From Roseiflexaceae bacterium UBA965 (lineage in GTDB: Bacteria > Chloroflexota > Chloroflexia > Chloroflexales > Roseiflexaceae), in NCBI GenBank assembly GCA_002292925.1, contig DBCF01000074.1, positions 1-12,612 of the forward strand: a DNA stretch of 12,612 bases, given 5' to 3'. Numbering within the stretch: the first letter of the stretch is position 1; each line of letters opens with the position of its first letter. The notes beneath the pieces are model-generated. The model was not told the origin of the DNA. It saw only the letters and a program-made list of their open reading frames with translations, and did no database searches. Shown one piece after another: positions 1-7,405 of this stretch. Position numbers and translations under genes: made by a program.

Positions 1-237
1 GCAACATTAGCAGCAAATTGCGCAGGGCGCTACGACGTGACGTTGGTGTGTGGTGATGACATTCCGTACGATGACACGTGGGATCGATCTGGTGAGGTAG
101 CGCGGACTATTTTCCAGAAGCAAATCATCGCCGACCTCACGATGCGCCACATCCCATACCACCTCATCAGCGGCGATATTCCCACCCGGATTGCCCAGGT
201 GGCGCAGATACTGGCGCAACTCCCTGCACGCCCATAA
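1..237 (+). CDS. NadR-like AAA family ATPase, C-terminal part
   Basis: Open reading frame that enters the window in frame 1 and stops at TAA 235-237, leaving 78 visible residues; the start lies to the left. The visible part has the pattern Y-D-x-x-L-V-C-x-x-D-I-P-Y-x-D-x-W-D-R-S-G, then a helix and I-P-Y-H-L-I-S-G. This is typical of the C-terminal half of AAA_28 / NadR ribosylnicotinamide-kinase-like P-loop proteins, where D-I-P follows the Walker B strand and the late I-S-G strand ends the fold. The Walker A motif would be upstream and is not seen. Family level is fairly secure. The actual substrate (nicotinamide riboside or something else) is not known. A GTG at 37 could be misread as a start, but the upstream codons in the same frame clearly belong to the domain. 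Confidence 0.75.
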   Translation, partial: ATLAANCAGRYDVTLVCGDDIPYDDTWDRSGEVARTIFQKQIIADLTMRHIPYHLISGDIPTRIAQVAQILAQLPARP

Positions 238-273
238 AAAACCGGTGTGACCGTAGTAACGGTCACACCGGTT
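235..273 (-). terminator. Intrinsic terminator of the rmlD-GT2-GT2 operon
   Basis: Perfect 15-bp inverted repeat, arms 240-254 and 259-273 (arm AACCGGTGTGACCGT), loop AGTA. Read on the minus strand the stem is followed by a run of T (complement of the A run at 236-241), so it terminates the minus-strand glycosyltransferase operon that ends at 292. On the plus strand the stem comes 2 bases after the TAA of the ATPase but has no immediate T run, so it acts there only weakly if at all. Confidence 0.9.
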
Positions 274-291
274 ACCTACACTAGGCACTTT

Positions 292-1080
292 TTAGGCTTT
301 GGGGTCATCGAGGTTGCGGTATTCGCCACGCATCGCCAGCCAACGCACTTGCACCACGTCACGCAGATTGCGGATGGCATCGCGGATGGGGTCGACCTTG
401 GTTTCGACGCCATAATGCCATACCACCGGCAATTCGGCCACGCGATAGCCCCGTGCCACTGCGAGGTAGATGATTTCGACATCAAATGCCGTCACCGCGG
501 CACCTTGAATGACGGGGGCGTCAGCGCCATAAATACGGGCACGGTGAAAGAGGTCTTGGGCGACCACGGTACGAAAAGCCTTAAAGCCACATTGGGTGTC
601 GTGAAAGTTACCCATCACAATCAACCGTACGATGGTATTAAACACACGCCCCATCAAATGCCGGTGGAACGGTTCGCCTTCGCGGTGGGCACCTTGGCCT
701 TCACGCGAGCCAATCACGACGTCGTAATCTTGCTGGGTAAAAAACGGCAACATGCGGTCCCATTCTTCGATGGGGACGGCCAAATCGGCGTCGCACATAA
801 GCACATAGCGCCCACGGGAGGCCAGTACACCTGCGCGTACTGCAAAGCCTTTGCCGCGATGATCGAGGGCCAGCAAACGCAATTGTGGCCATTGTTGAGC
901 CGCAATCTGGACAATCTGGGCGGTGTCATCGCTACTGCCATCATCGGCGACGATGACTTCGACATCGAGTTGGGTATGCGCCGCGTAGGCTTGGACAGTA
1001 GCCAACGTCGTGGGTAAGCGCATATGTTCGTTATACGCCGGGATGACAATTGTCAAAAGTGGCTGATTCCCTGTCATCAT
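292..1080 (-). CDS. Family 2 glycosyltransferase, dolichyl-phosphate sugar transferase type
   Basis: About 262 residues with a GT-A fold: L-T-I-V-I-P-A-Y-N-E at the N-terminus, V-A-D-D-G-S-S-D-D-T near residues 44-53 for the nucleotide, the metal-binding D-A-D at about 97-99, and C-G-F-K-A-F in the acceptor region. These resemble DPM1/Alg5-like GT2 enzymes that load a sugar onto a polyprenyl phosphate. No C-terminal membrane segments are visible, so the enzyme is probably peripheral. Start choice: the longest frame begins at GTG 1083, but the AGGAAG ribosome site at 1090-1085 fits ATG 1080 (4 bases) or ATG 1077 (7 bases) better. ATG 1080 overlaps the upstream gene's TGA by one base (TGATG), which indicates translational coupling. 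It is the last gene of a three-gene glycan operon. Donor and acceptor are not determined. Confidence 0.85.
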   Translation of the reverse strand: MMTGNQPLLTIVIPAYNEHMRLPTTLATVQAYAAHTQLDVEVIVADDGSSDDTAQIVQIAAQQWPQLRLLALDHRGKGFAVRAGVLASRGRYVLMCDADLAVPIEEWDRMLPFFTQQDYDVVIGSREGQGAHREGEPFHRHLMGRVFNTIVRLIVMGNFHDTQCGFKAFRTVVAQDLFHRARIYGADAPVIQGAAVTAFDVEIIYLAVARGYRVAELPVVWHYGVETKVDPIRDAIRNLRDVVQVRWLAMRGEYRNLDDPKA

Positions 1081-2039
1081 CACGCTTCCTCACTCCCCAT
1101 CAACAACATCAACTTGGTACTATCTACCGGTGTCGGAATTTGGGTCCGTTTCGCCAAAAACAGCCCTATATGCCCCCAGGCCGCCAATTGGCCGCGTAGG
1201 CGAGCCCGGGCTGCCTGCCCACGAATATGCCACAGCGCATCCGCAAAAATCTGGATTTGGCGCCACAGCATAATCCAAATGTAACGACTAAACAAGGGCG
1301 CCGGGATATTTTTGAGCCAAACCAATGGGAAGTTACGCCCACAATAAAAACTCGCCAGCGCGCCCCCACCCGTGGCACTCAAGCGGTGATAGACAATCGC
1401 GGTTGGTACAAAAATCGTGCGCAAGCCGTGTAAGCGGGCGCGCAGATTTAAGTCGACATCTTCGCAATACATCCCCAAATCTTGATCAAACACCACCCCA
1501 TCCACGGCCAATTGATTGAGGGCACTGCGGCGATAGGCGGCAGCCCCCGCGCACGGCCCAAATACTTCTTGGGGCTGTTGGAATTGGGGGGCATCAGATT
1601 GCCAGACCCCGCGATTGCCCGGAATACCATCAATCCGATAAAAGTCACCGGCCGAGTGGATAATCGTGCGGCGATCAAACAGCATCAATTTGCTGGCGGC
1701 AAAGGCGTATTCAGGATGAGCTTCGAGGGCGCCGATTAATTCGGCCAGCCAGATTGGGGTGGCTTCGGTGTCGTTATTGAGCAACACGACATATTCGCCA
1801 GTGGTTGCAGCAATGGCCGCATTACAGCCCGCCACAAAGCCTTGGTTTTGAGGCAATACGATGAGGTGTACATCGGGATAATTGGTACGTACAAATGCGA
1901 CCGAATCATCGCTCGAGGCATCATCGACTACCGTCACCCGCATATCGGCGTGGCACGTCTGGTGTTGCAGGGCGGCGAGACAGATTTCTAAGTGGGAGCG
2001 CCCGTTGTAATTGGGAACGATGACATCAATCATTGCCAC
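1080..2039 (-). CDS. Family 2 glycosyltransferase, rhamnosyltransferase-like
   Basis: 319 residues. The GT-A core shows I-D-V-I-V-P-N-Y-N-G at 4-13, V-V-D-D-A-S-S-D at 37-44, the metal site L-L-N-N-D at 87-91, and the catalytic-region pattern C-E-D-V-D-L at 192-197 followed by Y-H at 217-218. This is the WbbL/rhamnosyltransferase-like branch of GT2. It probably adds a sugar to a cell-surface glycan at the cytoplasmic membrane. The GTG start at 2039 is preferred over ATG 2033 because AGG at 2049-2047 lies 7 bases before it. The gene begins 3 bases after the stop of rmlD and overlaps the next glycosyltransferase by one base, so the three are one transcription unit. Having the last step of dTDP-rhamnose synthesis next door makes rhamnose a reasonable but unproven donor sugar. 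Confidence 0.85.
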   Translation of the reverse strand: MAMIDVIVPNYNGRSHLEICLAALQHQTCHADMRVTVVDDASSDDSVAFVRTNYPDVHLIVLPQNQGFVAGCNAAIAATTGEYVVLLNNDTEATPIWLAELIGALEAHPEYAFAASKLMLFDRRTIIHSAGDFYRIDGIPGNRGVWQSDAPQFQQPQEVFGPCAGAAAYRRSALNQLAVDGVVFDQDLGMYCEDVDLNLRARLHGLRTIFVPTAIVYHRLSATGGGALASFYCGRNFPLVWLKNIPAPLFSRYIWIMLWRQIQIFADALWHIRGQAARARLRGQLAAWGHIGLFLAKRTQIPTPVDSTKLMLLMGSEEA

Positions 2040-2042
2040 GAC

Positions 2043-2876
2043 TCAACCTACCGTTTCAACAAATGCCTGTACGGCGGCTTGCCACGGGCGCAACCGAATC
2101 CCCATTGCCGCACCCACATGATTGGCGAGTGGTGTATACAACGGCACTCGCCCAGGGCGCGGGTAATCGGCCAGAGCCATTGGTTCGAGGGTGACGTGAT
2201 GACGCCCAGCGGCAGTCAAGGCAGCCTGCGCCAAATCATACCGCGAACATGACCCTTCGTTAACCAGATGGTAGGTGCCATAGGCGTCGCTGGTAATTAA
2301 TTGCGCCAAGGCTTGTGCCACATCGCCGGCATGGGTGGGTGAACCGATTTCGTCGTTAACCATCCGCAAAACGGGACGGTCATTAGCTAGACGCAATACG
2401 GTACGGATAAAGTTCCGTTCGCCCCCAAACAGCCACGCCACGCGCACCACATAGAGCCGATCGACGAGCTCCCGGGCTGCGAGCTCACCGGCGTATTTGG
2501 AGCGGGCATAGGGGTTAATCGGGTTGGCGATATCGTATTCAGCATAAGGATGGGTAGCAGTACCATCAAATACTTCGTTGGTACTAATTGCCACCATGCG
2601 GGCATTGCTCCGGCGGGCGGCTTGGGCCACCCAGCGGGTGCCCAAGGCATTGATACGGTAGGCCGCATCGGGGTCTAAGGTACAGCCATCGACATTAGTC
2701 ATGGCGGCGGCATGGATAATCACTGCGGGGCGCAAGGCCGCAATCACGTCGGCAGTTGCAGGTTGGCTCAATTCAATCTCGGCATGTCCCAAACCCACCA
2801 CATCGTGGTGCGGTTGAAGGTGCGCCACCACGGCACGTCCCAATTGGCCGTTGGCTCCAGTTACTACAATCCGCAT
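2043..2876 (-). CDS. rmlD: dTDP-4-dehydrorhamnose reductase
   Basis: 277 residues from ATG 2876. Extended short-chain dehydrogenase with T-G-A-N-G-Q-L-G at 6-13 for NAD(P)H, I-S-T-N-E-V-F-D-G at 97-105 in place of the usual STDYVFDG, the catalytic Y123-x-x-x-K127, and P-T-H-A-G-D-V-A near the middle, as in RmlD. Length matches the family. It reduces dTDP-4-keto-L-rhamnose to dTDP-L-rhamnose for surface polysaccharide. The frame is open upstream to ATG 2930, but the fold starts at M-R-I-V-V-T-G and an AGGTGGGG ribosome site stands directly before ATG 2876, so the extra 18 residues are rejected. It is the first gene of the operon. The partner genes rmlA, rmlB and rmlC are not in the window. Confidence 0.88.
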   Translation of the reverse strand: MRIVVTGANGQLGRAVVAHLQPHHDVVGLGHAEIELSQPATADVIAALRPAVIIHAAAMTNVDGCTLDPDAAYRINALGTRWVAQAARRSNARMVAISTNEVFDGTATHPYAEYDIANPINPYARSKYAGELAARELVDRLYVVRVAWLFGGERNFIRTVLRLANDRPVLRMVNDEIGSPTHAGDVAQALAQLITSDAYGTYHLVNEGSCSRYDLAQAALTAAGRHHVTLEPMALADYPRPGRVPLYTPLANHVGAAMGIRLRPWQAAVQAFVETVG

Positions 2877-2891
2877 GACGTCCCCACCTGT

Positions 2892-2935
2892 CATAATTCT
2901 CTCATTATGGTAGAGCATCATACCGTGCACGTCAA
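2892..2935 (-). promoter_or_regulatory. Promoter of rmlD operon with overlapping inverted repeat
   Basis: On the minus strand TTGACG (2935-2930), 17 bases, then TACCAT (2912-2907): a good -35 and a fair -10, giving a start near 2900 and a leader of about 24 bases to ATG 2876. An inverted repeat CATAAT-6-ATTATG (2892-2909) overlaps the end of the -10 and the expected start site, so it could be an operator. The repeat is short and AT-rich, so regulation is only a possibility. Confidence 0.6.
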
Positions 2936-2940
2936 CATTA

Positions 2941-3081
2941 AGCCTACACCGATAAGAACCTATTTATTCCGTCATACATACCAGAAACAACGTAAATACT
3001 CCGGCACAACTGCATCATATTGTATGGGAAAAATAAATTACATAGACAATTTACATACGAACACAATATTGCATGGCGCGT
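2941..3081. other. AT-rich spacer with no recognised feature
   Basis: Between the rmlD promoter and the stem-loop element lies about 140 bases of AT-rich sequence. A minus-strand frame of 72 codons crosses it (2944-3162) but has no ribosome site, no recognisable protein and runs through the inverted repeat, so no gene is called here. Confidence 0.5.
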
Positions 3082-3177
3082 GAAGAAGGAGGAATCGTGA
3101 AGTCGGAAGGATGAAGTGAAGTCAGAATTCAATCGTCCGATGGCAATCTGACGAGATTCCACACATCCTCCTTCATC
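3082..3177. repeat. Long imperfect stem-loop element after the lipoprotein gene
   Basis: Inner arms GTCAGAATTCAATCG (3121-3135) and CGATGGCAATCTGAC (3138-3152) match at 12 of 15 positions around a 2-base centre. Outer arms contain GAAGGAGGA (3085-3093) against TCCTCCTTC (3166-3174), with further partial matches. GAAGTCGGAA (3099-3108) and GAAGTCAGAA (3118-3127) are near-direct repeats. It begins right after the lipoprotein stop on the minus strand. There is no U tract, so it is not a classical terminator; it may be a 3'-end stabilising hairpin, a rho-dependent end or a small REP/MITE-like repeat. Confidence 0.55.
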
Positions 3178-5103
3178 TTATGGGTTTGGTGGTGGCGGTG
3201 GCTCACGAGGAACCGAAGTAGGCTTCGGCTTTTTGGGAGGTACCGCAGTATCCGTAGGAACCACCGTATCGGTGGGGACTGCAGTCTCTGTCGAGATTAC
3301 CACCGTGTCGGTAGGAATCGGCGTATCGGTGGGAATCAGCGTGTCTGATGGGACGGTGGTTGCAGTTTTTATCCGTGTCACAGATGGGCTAGGCGTATTC
3401 GTGCTGACAGCCGTCTGTGTGGCAGTAGGAATTACCGCCGTTGCAGTTGCACTCGCAGTTACCGTGGGAATGGCGGTTGCAGTCATCGTTGGTTGGGTTT
3501 GATCGGGCACATTTGCTTGGGAATCATAAATACCATTGTCATTGCTATCGACATTAAATGTCACCGTCGCCCCATCGGCATTTATTTGGGTTACGGTAAA
3601 TACCACACGACCTTGTGGGATGGTGGTGTTTGGGGCCGTATAAATGTAATCCGTTTGTTGATTTGAAACCCGCACTTCGAGATCATAACTACTTGAGGTT
3701 GCACTTTTGATGGTGTAGGTGTTCGTTTGTGGGTCAAAGGCAATCGTGATTGGATTGTTGGCGGGCACCACCAGATTAGTCATTTGGGTGGTATTGGCCG
3801 TCTGCGTACTATTGTTGACCGCACCAATGTAAATGGTAGGGTTGGTTGCACTGGTGCTATTGATTTGGATTGCACCAACGGTATCGCCAAAATACAAATC
3901 ACTCACACTTGTGTTCGAAAGGGTGAATTGGCTGATTTTGACGACACTGCCATTCCCATAGGCACTAATAGTAAAGGTATTGGTACCAGCCTGTTGGATC
4001 TGCAAGGTGACGGTGATACCCGCAGGGATAGTAAATACGGGTTGGCCATGGGTGTCCCACACCGATGGTGCACCCTTAAAAACCGTCACACTCGCACCTG
4101 GGATTTCGTTGATTAATACGCCATCTACGTACCCCAACCGGTCGCCGTCAGGGGTAACAAATACAGTAGTGGCAGCAGGTTGGGTGACAGCAGCCCCCGT
4201 GCTCGCAATCATAAAAGTGCGATTCCCTTTGGGGGCCGCTTGGGTCGTCGCATCACAAAAATCACAGTTTTGCACTTCGAGGCGAGGTTGGGAGGGGGTG
4301 AGTTCGAGCGAATGACTGTCGGCATCACCTTCGTACATTGCGCTGGCATCATTGGGGTCATCTGAGGCAGCATAGTACCATTTTTCGGTGGTCAAATCGA
4401 CGGTAATCGTACGTAATTCTTGGGGGTAGTTGTTGTCGTAAATGTTGAGCCCCACCATATTGTTGCCCAAATCGACAATCGAGACTGGTGTCACGGCGTG
4501 ACCACCACTCATATCGCGCATGTAGATTCCGACGGTATAAAAGACGGTGGCGGTTGGGCCTTGACGGAGTGAATCGGCGAGAAGTTTGATGAGTTGGCTC
4601 GGTTTGGCACGGATGATGTTGGTGTACGTGGGCATGGTACGTTGGGTGGCCCACCAATAGGCGATTTCTGCTTGGAGGCGTTGATTTGATTTAAGTGGTA
4701 ATTGGTCGGTTTTGGCGCCCCCAAACATTGTTGGTTGCAACAAACGATGGAACAAATGCAGACTCGTGACGGCCATTCCTTCGCAATGCCCACTCGCCAT
4801 GGCCGCGTTGACGTCGTTCATCCACTGCAATACCGGAGGGGTGACAGTACAGTCGTTATTGGTGATACGGATGCAGGCTTTGTCGCCAAACAATCGACGC
4901 ATGTCGTTGGCGTTGAGATTGACAATGTCAGGGGCACTTTCATAATTTTCAAATGAAAAACCATCAGTTTTGACGTCAAAACCACTGTCTGCAACGACGT
5001 CTGCGGCATTGACCGGAACAATAGTCGTGCTACACGCGGTGAGCATTGCACTTGTCAACAATATGACGCATAAAAAAATAGTCGCCGAGAAGTAGCGTGA
5101 CAT
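3178..5103 (-). CDS. Surface lipoprotein with Cys-His-Asp peptidase-like domain and Pro/Thr-rich tail
   Basis: 641 residues. The N-terminus is a lipoprotein signal: hydrophobic 8-20, lipobox L21-T22-A23-C24. A globular domain at about 60-245 has G-H-C107-E-G-M-A-V, then G-G-H202-A-V-T-P-V and I-Y-D223-N-N-Y-P. This Cys...His...Asp order and spacing is what papain/transglutaminase-fold enzymes show, and similar GHC/GGHAVTP/YDxNYP patterns occur in uncharacterised exported proteins. Extra cysteine pairs C77/C85 and C280/C283 could form disulfides. Residues 300-535 look like beta-rich modules. Residues 536-620 are a low-complexity T-A-T / P-T-D-T repeat, followed by K-P-K-P and a proline run at the end, probably a wall-spanning or display stalk. 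The ribosome site is weak (AAGAG). The gene stands alone. Export and lipidation are well supported; enzymatic activity and substrate are inference. Confidence 0.75.
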   Translation of the reverse strand: MSRYFSATIFLCVILLTSAMLTACSTTIVPVNAADVVADSGFDVKTDGFSFENYESAPDIVNLNANDMRRLFGDKACIRITNNDCTVTPPVLQWMNDVNAAMASGHCEGMAVTSLHLFHRLLQPTMFGGAKTDQLPLKSNQRLQAEIAYWWATQRTMPTYTNIIRAKPSQLIKLLADSLRQGPTATVFYTVGIYMRDMSGGHAVTPVSIVDLGNNMVGLNIYDNNYPQELRTITVDLTTEKWYYAASDDPNDASAMYEGDADSHSLELTPSQPRLEVQNCDFCDATTQAAPKGNRTFMIASTGAAVTQPAATTVFVTPDGDRLGYVDGVLINEIPGASVTVFKGAPSVWDTHGQPVFTIPAGITVTLQIQQAGTNTFTISAYGNGSVVKISQFTLSNTSVSDLYFGDTVGAIQINSTSATNPTIYIGAVNNSTQTANTTQMTNLVVPANNPITIAFDPQTNTYTIKSATSSSYDLEVRVSNQQTDYIYTAPNTTIPQGRVVFTVTQINADGATVTFNVDSNDNGIYDSQANVPDQTQPTMTATAIPTVTASATATAVIPTATQTAVSTNTPSPSVTRIKTATTVPSDTLIPTDTPIPTDTVVISTETAVPTDTVVPTDTAVPPKKPKPTSVPREPPPPPNP

Positions 5104-5141
5104 AGATATACTCTTGAAAAAGCTAGAATAGTATAATTATA
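5104..5141 (-). promoter_or_regulatory. Probable promoter of the lipoprotein gene
   Basis: A perfect -10 hexamer TATAAT lies at 5141-5136 on the minus strand, 32 bases before ATG 5103, inside the symmetric TATAATTATA (5132-5141). No convincing -35 is seen at 16-18 bases. The placement is therefore tentative. Confidence 0.4.
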
Positions 5142-5165
5142 ACAATATTTTTATCTATGCCGGGG

Positions 5166-5186
5166 GGGCGCCATGAAATGACGCCC
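5166..5186 (-). terminator. Weak hairpin after prfB
   Basis: GGGCG (5166-5170) pairs with CGCCC (5182-5186), then one mismatch, then CAT/ATG around a 3-base loop. It lies about 23 bases after the prfB stop. No U tract follows on the minus strand, so it may only mark a 3' end processed or terminated by another route. Confidence 0.35.
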
Positions 5187-5208
5187 GAAGAAAGAGGAAG
5201 TTAATTTG

Positions 5209-6307
5209 TTATTCGCGGCCCACATTCCAGCGTAAATAGGCATCGATAAAGGGGTCGAGTCCCCCATCGAGGACTGCTTGGACGTTGCTGGTTTCGTGGT
5301 CGGTGCGATGATCTTTGACCAAGGTGTAGGGATGCAAATAAAAACTGCGCATCTGACTGCCAAAATCTGCCTTTTGGAAGGCACCTTTAAGGCGATCGCG
5401 TTCTTCGCGTTGGCGAATCAGCTCGCGTTCGAGCAGGCGCCCGCGTAACACCTTCATGGCAGTTTCTTTGTTTTGGATTTGCGAGCGTTCGTTTTGACAG
5501 GTGACGACGATTTGCTCGGGAGTGCCAGGCTTGTAGGTTAGGCGTACCGCCGAGTCGGTTGTGTTGACCCCTTGGCCGCCATGACCGCCAGCGCGGTAGA
5601 CATCGACGCGAATGTCTTCGGGTTTGAGGGTGACTTCAGGGGCATCGTCGACCTCGGGGATGACTTCGATCAGGGCAAATGAGGTTTGGCGGGTGTTGGC
5701 CGAATTAAACGGCGACAGCCGGATCAGACGGTGGACACCTGCTTCAGCTTTGCAGAGACCATAGGCATAATCACCACGGATTTCGAGGGTGGCGCTTTTG
5801 ATGCCAGCTTCTTCGCCCATGGTTTGGTCAACCAGGTTGCATTTGAAGCCTTTGGATTCGGCCCAGCGGGTGTAGGTACGCAACAACATTTCGGCCCAAT
5901 CGGCGGCATCGGTGCCCCCCATGCCCGCTTTAATCGCCAAAAATGCGTCACGGTCGTCGTAGCGCCCACTAAGGAGCACTTCGATTTCGAGTTTGTCGAC
6001 ATCAGCGAGCAAACGTGCGTATTCGCTGGTGATTTCGTCGTTGAGGGAATCATCGGCGAGGCTGAGGAATTCAGTCAAGGTGTCGAAGCGGGTGTGGACG
6101 TCGTCCCAGCGTGCTATTTCGGTTTTGAGACGGGTCAGGCGTTGCATGATTTGTTGGGCGTTGCTGGGATTATTCCACAAATCAGGGTCAGCGGCTTGGT
6201 GTTCGAGGGTAGCAATTGATTGTTGGCGTGTATCCCAGTCAAAGCCGCCCACGGACGCTCTCAAAGCGCGCCCGTAGGGATTCCAATTCTGTTGATGTGA
6301 TGGTCAT
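5209..6307 (-). CDS. prfB: Peptide chain release factor 2, with programmed +1 frameshift
   Basis: Recognises UGA and UAA in the ribosomal A site and triggers release. Read without a shift, ATG 6307 gives 22 codons (6307-6242) and stops at in-frame TGA 6241-6239. Slipping +1 at CTT-TGA-C joins to the frame 6240-5209 and gives 365 residues, the usual RF2 length. In the joined product the UGA-reading S-P-F tripeptide is at about 198-200 and the catalytic G-G-Q at about 243-245 (context A-G-G-H-G-G-Q-G-V-N). A caller that starts at the ATG at 6264 in the long frame yields a 351-residue product with a wrong N-terminus. The AGGG ribosome site is modest. It follows aroF by 62 bases, with a hairpin between, so it may be partly cotranscribed or have its own weak promoter. 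Confidence 0.95.
6238..6253 (-). promoter_or_regulatory. RF2 autoregulatory frameshift site
   Basis: On the minus strand CGT-GGG-CGG-CTT-TGA-C. CUU (6244-6242) is the slippery codon, UGA (6241-6239) the poorly terminated stop followed by C, and GUGGG (6252-6248) stands at the position of the Shine-Dalgarno-like element of the E. coli site (three bases before CUU), though it is a weaker match than AGGGGG. Low RF2 makes the ribosome pause at UGA and slip, restoring RF2. The mechanism is established for this family; use here follows from the restored reading frame. Confidence 0.92.
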
Positions 6308-6322
6308 AACACCCTTTTTTGG

Positions 6323-6352
6323 GGTTGGGTGACGTTTGTGCGCCACCCAACC
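6323..6352 (-). terminator. Stem-loop between aroF and prfB
   Basis: Arms GGTTGGGTGACG (6323-6334) and CGCCACCCAACC (6341-6352) pair with a single mismatch around a 6-base loop. It lies 17 bases after the aroF stop and 15 bases before the prfB start codon. On the minus strand no U tract follows, so full termination is unlikely; it may reduce read-through or protect the aroH-aroF transcript end. Confidence 0.45.
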
Positions 6353-6369
6353 AATCTGGACAATTGTCT

Positions 6370-7377
6370 TTAGTGTAACACGCCTGCGAGGGCGGTGATT
6401 TTTGGCATCAAGGCGGCGAAATTGTCGAGGGTCAGTGATTGGGGTCCATCTGAGGTGGCTTTGTCGGGGTCGGGGTGGACCTCGATCATCAAGCCATCAG
6501 CACCGGCTGCCAAACCGGCGAGTGCCATTGGCGCCACCAAATACCATTTGCCAGTGCCGTGGGAGGGGTCGACGATGATGGGCAGATGGGTGCGTTTTTT
6601 GGCGAGGGCCACGGCATTGAGGTCGAGGGTATTGCGGGTGGCGGTTTCGAAGGTACGAATGCCCCGCTCACACAAAATCACGTTGTGGTTGCCTTGGTTC
6701 ATGATGTATTCGGCTGACAGCATCCACTCTTCGAAAGTGGCAGACAAGCCTCGTTTGAGCAACACTGGGCGCTGTGAGCGGCCTACTTCTTCGAGGAGCT
6801 GGTAGTTTTGCATGTTGCGGGCACCGATCTGGAGCAGGTCGGCGTATTCGGCTACCAAAGCGACGTCGGTGGGGGTCATGACTTCAGTGACGATGGGCAA
6901 GCCGGTTTCGGTGCGGGCTTTGGCCATCAACTTGAGGGCGGTTTCGCCCATGCCCCGGAAGCTATAGGGCGACGAGCGGGGTTTGAAGGCCCCACCACGC
7001 AACATGTGGGCGCCGGCCTTTTTGATGGCGTAGGCGACGGTCATGATTTGGGTTTCGGATTCAACCGCACACGGCCCGGCCATCACGACGGATGAGCCGC
7101 CACCGACCAACACACCACTGACGTCGACGATGGTGTCACGGGGGTGGAATTCGCGGGTAGCGAGCTTGTAGGGGCGTGAAATCCGCACCACTTCACGCAC
7201 GCCGCTCATACTTTCGAGCATTTCTTGTAATTGCGGGGGGATGGGGGTGCCGACGATACCGACGATGTTTTGTGATTCGCCGACGGTGACGCTGCCACGC
7301 AGGTTGAATTCGGCGATACGGGCAAGTACGGCGTCGAGGTCTTCTTTGGGGGCGGCGTTTTGCATGATAACAACCAT
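6370..7377 (-). CDS. aroF: 3-deoxy-7-phosphoheptulonate synthase (DAHP synthase, type I beta)
   Basis: 335 residues. Condenses phosphoenolpyruvate and erythrose 4-phosphate in the first step of the shikimate pathway. Residues 1-66 form the small ferredoxin/ACT-like domain that in the Thermotoga-type enzymes binds feedback amino acids. The barrel has A-G-P-C103-A-V-E-S, K-P-R-S-S-P-Y-S-F-R-G at 132-142, I-G-A-R-N-M-Q-N at 184-191 and V-D-P-S-H273-G-T-G-K, plus E299 and D310. C103, H273, E299 and D310 sit where the metal ligands of the Thermotoga enzyme lie. The frame is open to 7461, but AAGGAG seven bases before ATG 7377 fixes the start. It lies 28 bases after aroH, in one operon under the tyrosine-type attenuator. 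Symbol usage varies (aroF, aroG, aroA). Confidence 0.95.
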   Translation of the reverse strand: MVVIMQNAAPKEDLDAVLARIAEFNLRGSVTVGESQNIVGIVGTPIPPQLQEMLESMSGVREVVRISRPYKLATREFHPRDTIVDVSGVLVGGGSSVVMAGPCAVESETQIMTVAYAIKKAGAHMLRGGAFKPRSSPYSFRGMGETALKLMAKARTETGLPIVTEVMTPTDVALVAEYADLLQIGARNMQNYQLLEEVGRSQRPVLLKRGLSATFEEWMLSAEYIMNQGNHNVILCERGIRTFETATRNTLDLNAVALAKKRTHLPIIVDPSHGTGKWYLVAPMALAGLAAGADGLMIEVHPDPDKATSDGPQSLTLDNFAALMPKITALAGVLH

Positions 7378-7405
7378 GATTGAACTCCTTGTATAAGCAA
7401 ATAAA

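Noticed and set aside
247..1017. 256-codon plus-strand frame opposite the first glycosyltransferase
   Set aside because: Starts inside the terminator stem and shows no family pattern, while the minus-strand frame is a clear GT2 enzyme.
2944..3162. 72-codon minus-strand frame in the spacer
   Set aside because: No ribosome site, no recognisable protein, and its N-terminal half is encoded by the inverted repeat element.
3240..3480. Possible CRISPR or tandem repeat array from recurring ACCGTATCGGTGGG-like units
   Set aside because: The units are in frame, uneven in length and encode the P-T-D-T tail; there is no constant repeat with unique spacers.
3233..3502. 89-codon plus-strand frame rich in V-S-V-G
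   Set aside because: It is the complement of the Pro/Thr repeat tail of the lipoprotein; low-complexity coding sequence produces such mirror frames.
6359..6368. GACAATTGTC palindrome after the aroF stop
   Set aside because: Ten bases only, no promoter element attached; expected by chance at this length.
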